A stretch of DNA of 24,068 nucleotides from a virus. This document shows positions 20,538-24,068 of the stretch, piece after piece. Each line of letters opens with the position of its first letter. Position 1 is the stretch's first letter. The DNA is taken from the IMG/VR virus record IMGVR_UViG_3300025736_000203, positions 1-24,068 of that record. The stretch is one strand, 5' to 3'. The notes beneath the pieces were generated by a model. The model was not told the origin of the DNA and did not search any database. It saw only the letters and a list, made by a program, of their open reading frames with translations. The translations under genes and the position numbers were made by a program.

Positions 20538-22355
20538 ATGTATGATAATTTAGGATTAAACAATTTGTTATATAGGGATACCAATCTGCAAGAAGCACAG
20601 TCTATCAAAAGTGAGAGTGAGATAAAAGCAATTAATGAAGTGGCAAGTGAGGATATAATTAGTGGTTCGATTACTGGCGGTTTAGATATGGTTAATGGTT
20701 TTATCAAAGGTGGACAGACAAAATATAATACTGGCACTGGTTTTTTTCTTGGGTTAGAGGATGAGGAATATAAATTTTCTATTGGAAGTGATACCGCATA
20801 TTTTAAATGGGATGGTGAAAATATATCATTAACAGGAGATATAATTGGAGGTTCATTAGGAGGAGCGATAAAAGTAATTGATACAGATGAAGATATACAA
20901 GACGCTATTGATGGTTTAAATGCTAAAGGAGGTGGAACATTGATATTAAAAAACGGGACTTATACTTTAACAGATGATATAACTGTTCCTTCTAATATTA
21001 ATATTGAAGGGCAAAATTCTGAAAGTTGTATATTGGATTTTGATAGTAATGCTGCAGGTATTGTAATAGAAGGAACTAATACATATTCAACAGGAGTTGC
21101 AAGCGTTAATAATTGGGGGACAGCTGTTACTGGTTCAGGAACTACTTGGGTTTCTGAAATGGTCGGCAGGTCAATGTGGTTAGATGGGATATGGTATCCG
21201 ATTGCGGCAGTAACTGATACTACTCATTTAACAATAGGATTAAATTATGCTGGTAGTATTGAAAGTAATCAAAGTTATATGATAGCAACACAAAAGAAAG
21301 ATATTTTTATTGGCAATTTAATTATTAAAGGGTCAGCAACAGCTGGAATTACTTGTAAATATACTGAAGAAGTTGAAATTGATGATGTTAATATACAGAC
21401 ATCGACTAAAGGTTTATTTGGTTATTTAAATACTAATTTTGTTTTTTCAAATACAGATTGCGTAGCTTGTGTGGATTCCATAGTTTTATATTTATCTTAT
21501 TTTACTACTTTATTTTCTAATGGTTCAGTTGACGCAACTAATGTAGGAATTATAATGATTTATTGTAAATATTGTTCTGTTGATAATAGTTTTATTTTAA
21601 ATTCTTTAGATACTGGAATAGAATTTACTGCTTGTTCACAAATTAAATTATCTGGTATTGTAAGTAAAGAAAATGGAGGGAAAGGTTTTGATTTATTATC
21701 ATTTAATACAAATATTACGCTTACCGGATGTTCTGCTGATAATAATACTTCAGACGGAATAAAATTAACAGCAACTTCAGATAAATGCACAATTATAGGC
21801 TGTCCTGTTAATGGTAATGGTGGATATGGAATAAATATAGCAAATGCTAATTGTGATGAAAATATTGTAAGGTCTAATCAATATGATAATAATACTTCTG
21901 GAGCTTTTAATGATGAGGGAACTGATACAAATAAAGGTACTACTGAGGAAGAAAGTTCTATTATTGGTATAAGTGCTTCAGATACTTTACAATCAAGTGC
22001 TGATACTGAAAGAACAATGGATGATGAGGATGAAATTTATGAATTATATAAAGAAATACAAATAAATAGAAAAGGTATTTTACGAGTTAAATTTGATATT
22101 AAAACAAATAATGTGACTTATTCTTCTTTTGGTAGGATATATATAAATGGAGTAGCAGAAGGAACTGAAAGGAAAAATGCTACAACAAGTTATGTAAATT
22201 ATTCAGAAGATATTGATGTTGAAATTGGTGATTTAGTGCAATTATATTGTCATATAGCAGTTGGAACACCTGGTGGTGTTTCTGGCAATAATCGCAATTT
22301 CCGAATATACTATACTCGTGAATTATTAGACGAAATAACAGTTAATACCGATTAA
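20538..22355 (+). CDS. Tailspike, right-handed beta-helix
   Basis: A 605-residue tailspike. Residues about 1-65 are an attachment region, then EEYKFSIGSDTAYFKWDGEN (about 72-91) and DIIGGSLGG, a motif of phage tail fibres. The pectate-lyase-type beta helix starts at about 115 (DTDEDIQDAIDGLNAKGGGT, then LILKNGTYTLTDDITVPSNI), with rungs such as GIVIEGTN, IFIGNLIIKGSATAGITC, VEIDDVNIQTSTKGLF and KLTATSDKCTIIGCPVNGNG. From about 485 a separate beta-sandwich tip follows (ILRVKFDIKTNNVTYSSFGR ... VQLYCHIAVGTPGG). Such spikes bind or cleave surface polysaccharide. The catalytic acids cannot be placed from sequence alone. Confidence 0.85.
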   Translation: MYDNLGLNNLLYRDTNLQEAQSIKSESEIKAINEVASEDIISGSITGGLDMVNGFIKGGQTKYNTGTGFFLGLEDEEYKFSIGSDTAYFKWDGENISLTGDIIGGSLGGAIKVIDTDEDIQDAIDGLNAKGGGTLILKNGTYTLTDDITVPSNINIEGQNSESCILDFDSNAAGIVIEGTNTYSTGVASVNNWGTAVTGSGTTWVSEMVGRSMWLDGIWYPIAAVTDTTHLTIGLNYAGSIESNQSYMIATQKKDIFIGNLIIKGSATAGITCKYTEEVEIDDVNIQTSTKGLFGYLNTNFVFSNTDCVACVDSIVLYLSYFTTLFSNGSVDATNVGIIMIYCKYCSVDNSFILNSLDTGIEFTACSQIKLSGIVSKENGGKGFDLLSFNTNITLTGCSADNNTSDGIKLTATSDKCTIIGCPVNGNGGYGINIANANCDENIVRSNQYDNNTSGAFNDEGTDTNKGTTEEESSIIGISASDTLQSSADTERTMDDEDEIYELYKEIQINRKGILRVKFDIKTNNVTYSSFGRIYINGVAEGTERKNATTSYVNYSEDIDVEIGDLVQLYCHIAVGTPGGVSGNNRNFRIYYTRELLDEITVNTD

Positions 22356-22379
22356 ATAATTTAATTATATATAAACAAT

Positions 22380-23936
22380 ATGGCACAAATCTACATTAAA
22401 AAAGGAGACAAATATAACAGAATACACTCTGGCGATTTAGGTATGTTTGAAAGAAAGGGTTGGGCTAAAAGCAAACCGCCTGGCAAGGATTTTGATTATA
22501 AAGGTTTTAAGGTTTATCAAGGGGCAAAAACTCCCAGCATTGTTGTTGATGGAACATCTTATACTTATACTGGCGATTTAGGCGGATTAAAAAATGAAGA
22601 TTTAAAAAAATGGACTGGGAATAAAGGCGGAAGTGGTGATTGGAAACAAAAAGTAGATAATGCTATTAAAGATATAGAAAGTAGAAAAAAATATGAAGCT
22701 GGTCAAACGGAAATGAGATTACGAAATAAAATAGCTCCTAATGCTAATAGTATATCTCAAGAATTATATGGAATGAATGCTGATGATGCAAGTATTACTA
22801 AAATGGTTAATACTAATACTACAACTGCCGAAGCAATTAAAAAGATTTTACTTGAAAATCCAAGAGAACAAACTGCTTTTGGCAAAGAATTTAAAAAAAG
22901 AAAAGAGGCAGGAGAAACAACTGATAGTATATTAAAAGCAATACAAACAGACGATACAGGCAAAGTATCTTTAAGACCACAAGAAGTTCAAGCACAAGCC
23001 ACAAAGACAGATATGGCACAGCAATATACAAATGAGGCAGGGCAAACTATTGATATATCTAATTATCCTAATGCGACTGACGCTGATTTACGCAATCAAG
23101 GGTGGACACCAGTAGCACAGGATACCACACAAGATGATTTAGTTGATGTAATAAACACTCAAACGGGAATGCCTCTTAGAATACCGCGTGACCAAGTGTC
23201 TCAAATGAGTGAGCAGTGGCAGGTGGCAGGAGGAGATACTGAAGATAACCTTTTTTTAGATGACCCAAGTATGAAAAAGTATTTTGATACTCTTTCTCCT
23301 GAAAATCAAGCTATGTTTAAAGAGCTTCTTAATCCTTTATTAGATGAAGTTAAAAAAGGTAATATAGTTAATCCTGATATTGAAATAACTCCTGAATATA
23401 CAAAACAATATATAGATAGTAAAACAGGCGAATTAAACGAATACTATAAAGGACAAATGGATTTGATAAAAGGAGATTTAGAAACTTCTTTTACAAGACT
23501 GCAAGAGGATTTTGATAAAGGAGTAAGAAGAGCGGAAGACCCATTCAAATTAAATTTAGAAGCACAAGCACAGGCAGAGGCACAGGCTGGAACAGCTTAT
23601 TCAAGTGGTAGAGTAGAGAGAGAAGGAAGAGCAGTGCAAGGACAGCAGGATATTTTAGATGACGCTTTTACTTCTGCTCAAAGGAGTATCCAAGATTTAG
23701 GTAAAAATGTTGAAAGGCAAGTGGGAAGTGAAAATTTAAGTAATATACCTTCTATTAGTGGGTATCAAGCAAGCACATCAGGATTTGCTCCTACTAATCA
23801 GAGGACTTTATTTACGCCACAGGGTGGTTTATTGGGTGATATACCGAAACAAAGAAATTTAGATATAGAAAATTTAAAAATAAACGCAGAAGATTTAGCA
23901 AGGAAAAAGCGAACTTTAGATGTAAGTAAAATATAA
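22380..23936 (+). CDS. Probable internal virion / ejection protein
   Basis: A 518-residue protein with an unusual N-terminal domain (MAQIYIKKGDKYNRIHSGDL, GMFERKGWAKS) and a related short segment later (about residues 217-240, ISNYPNATDADLRNQGWTPV), suggesting a repeated small fold. The C-terminal 170 residues are helical and rich in Gln, Glu and Ala (NLEAQAQAEAQAGTAYSSGR, RRAEDPFKL), as in pore-forming internal proteins of podoviruses that leave the head with DNA (P22 gp7/16/20 type). No enzymatic motif was seen. The position after the tail genes and before another gene of similar style fits. The function is inferred only. Confidence 0.5.
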   Translation: MAQIYIKKGDKYNRIHSGDLGMFERKGWAKSKPPGKDFDYKGFKVYQGAKTPSIVVDGTSYTYTGDLGGLKNEDLKKWTGNKGGSGDWKQKVDNAIKDIESRKKYEAGQTEMRLRNKIAPNANSISQELYGMNADDASITKMVNTNTTTAEAIKKILLENPREQTAFGKEFKKRKEAGETTDSILKAIQTDDTGKVSLRPQEVQAQATKTDMAQQYTNEAGQTIDISNYPNATDADLRNQGWTPVAQDTTQDDLVDVINTQTGMPLRIPRDQVSQMSEQWQVAGGDTEDNLFLDDPSMKKYFDTLSPENQAMFKELLNPLLDEVKKGNIVNPDIEITPEYTKQYIDSKTGELNEYYKGQMDLIKGDLETSFTRLQEDFDKGVRRAEDPFKLNLEAQAQAEAQAGTAYSSGRVEREGRAVQGQQDILDDAFTSAQRSIQDLGKNVERQVGSENLSNIPSISGYQASTSGFAPTNQRTLFTPQGGLLGDIPKQRNLDIENLKINAEDLARKKRTLDVSKI

Positions 23937-23943
23937 TAAATAT

Positions 23944-24068
23944 ATGCCAGACAATAAATTTACAAAACAAAATGGACAATTAGAAAGGAAAATAGATTTA
24001 ACAGGACAAAAGGAATTTTATCGCGAAGGAGCAAATATTTTTGATGCTTCTAACGAGCGTAGAATTAC
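23944..24068 (+). CDS. Start of another virion gene (cut by the window end)
   Basis: ATG at 23944 opens a frame running to the edge: MPDNKFTKQNGQLERKIDLT, then GQKEFYREGANIFDASNERR. Only 41 residues are visible, with a charged, helical character. It starts 7 bases after the previous stop, so it belongs to the same operon. The product is probably another internal or tail protein. Too little is present to identify it. Confidence 0.6.
   Translation, partial: MPDNKFTKQNGQLERKIDLTGQKEFYREGANIFDASNERRI

Noticed and set aside
1-24068. CRISPR array, tRNA genes or insertion sequence
   Set aside because: No regularly spaced repeats, cloverleaf-type sequence with CCA end, or transposase frame with terminal inverted repeats was seen.

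Overview
The window is a contiguous piece of a tailed double-stranded DNA bacteriophage genome (or an integrated prophage). Every supported gene lies on the + strand. It holds the DNA packaging, head, fibre, lysis and tail modules. The layout, with a P22-like portal, an apparent short-tail connector, a beta-propeller tail protein and a beta-helix tailspike, suggests a podovirus-type virion. No integrase, repressor, replication gene or tRNA was seen. The DNA is strongly AT-rich. Almost no start codon has a purine-rich Shine-Dalgarno site; starts sit in A/T-rich contexts such as AAAAAACCTATG or ACAATATG. That suggests a host using SD-independent initiation (Bacteroidota is one candidate), but a sigma70-type promoter inside the intron does not fit Bacteroidota well, so the host is left open.

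Layout: 19-50, intrinsic terminator closing an upstream unit. 135-4232, small terminase, large terminase and portal. 4229-6543, six small genes of unknown function, two with hairpins just ahead of the start. 6544-6718, structured RNA, an intrinsic terminator and a leader element that also precedes the gene at 5269. 6719-9966, scaffold candidate, decoration-protein candidate, and a major capsid gene split by a 913-nt group I intron carrying an HNH homing endonuclease. 9967-10293, a non-coding gap with a broken HNH relic bounded by 9-bp direct repeats. 10294-15660, fibre/appendage region: a short fibre protein, a small beta protein, two large fibres with related N-termini, and two coiled-coil proteins between them. 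15679-17709, lysis region: holin-like protein, XhlA-like membrane protein, small HExxH protein, amidase and tiny ORFs. 17716-24068, connector, beta-propeller stabilisation protein, beta-helix tailspike, probable internal virion protein and the start of another gene.

How it fits together: the terminases drive DNA through the portal into a shell built from the capsid protein on the scaffold. The adaptor and beta-propeller proteins close the head and form the tail, fibres and spike recognise the host, and the holin/amidase set releases progeny. Capsid protein can only be made after the intron is spliced out.

The most notable items are (1) a leader hairpin present twice, at 5217-5268 and 6666-6718, with compensatory changes in three of five core base pairs; (2) the intron-interrupted capsid gene, with a foldable core and mutually consistent P1/P10 pairings; (3) an apparent HNH cassette insertion between 9-bp repeats; (4) recurring hairpins ahead of start codons in a genome without SD sites.
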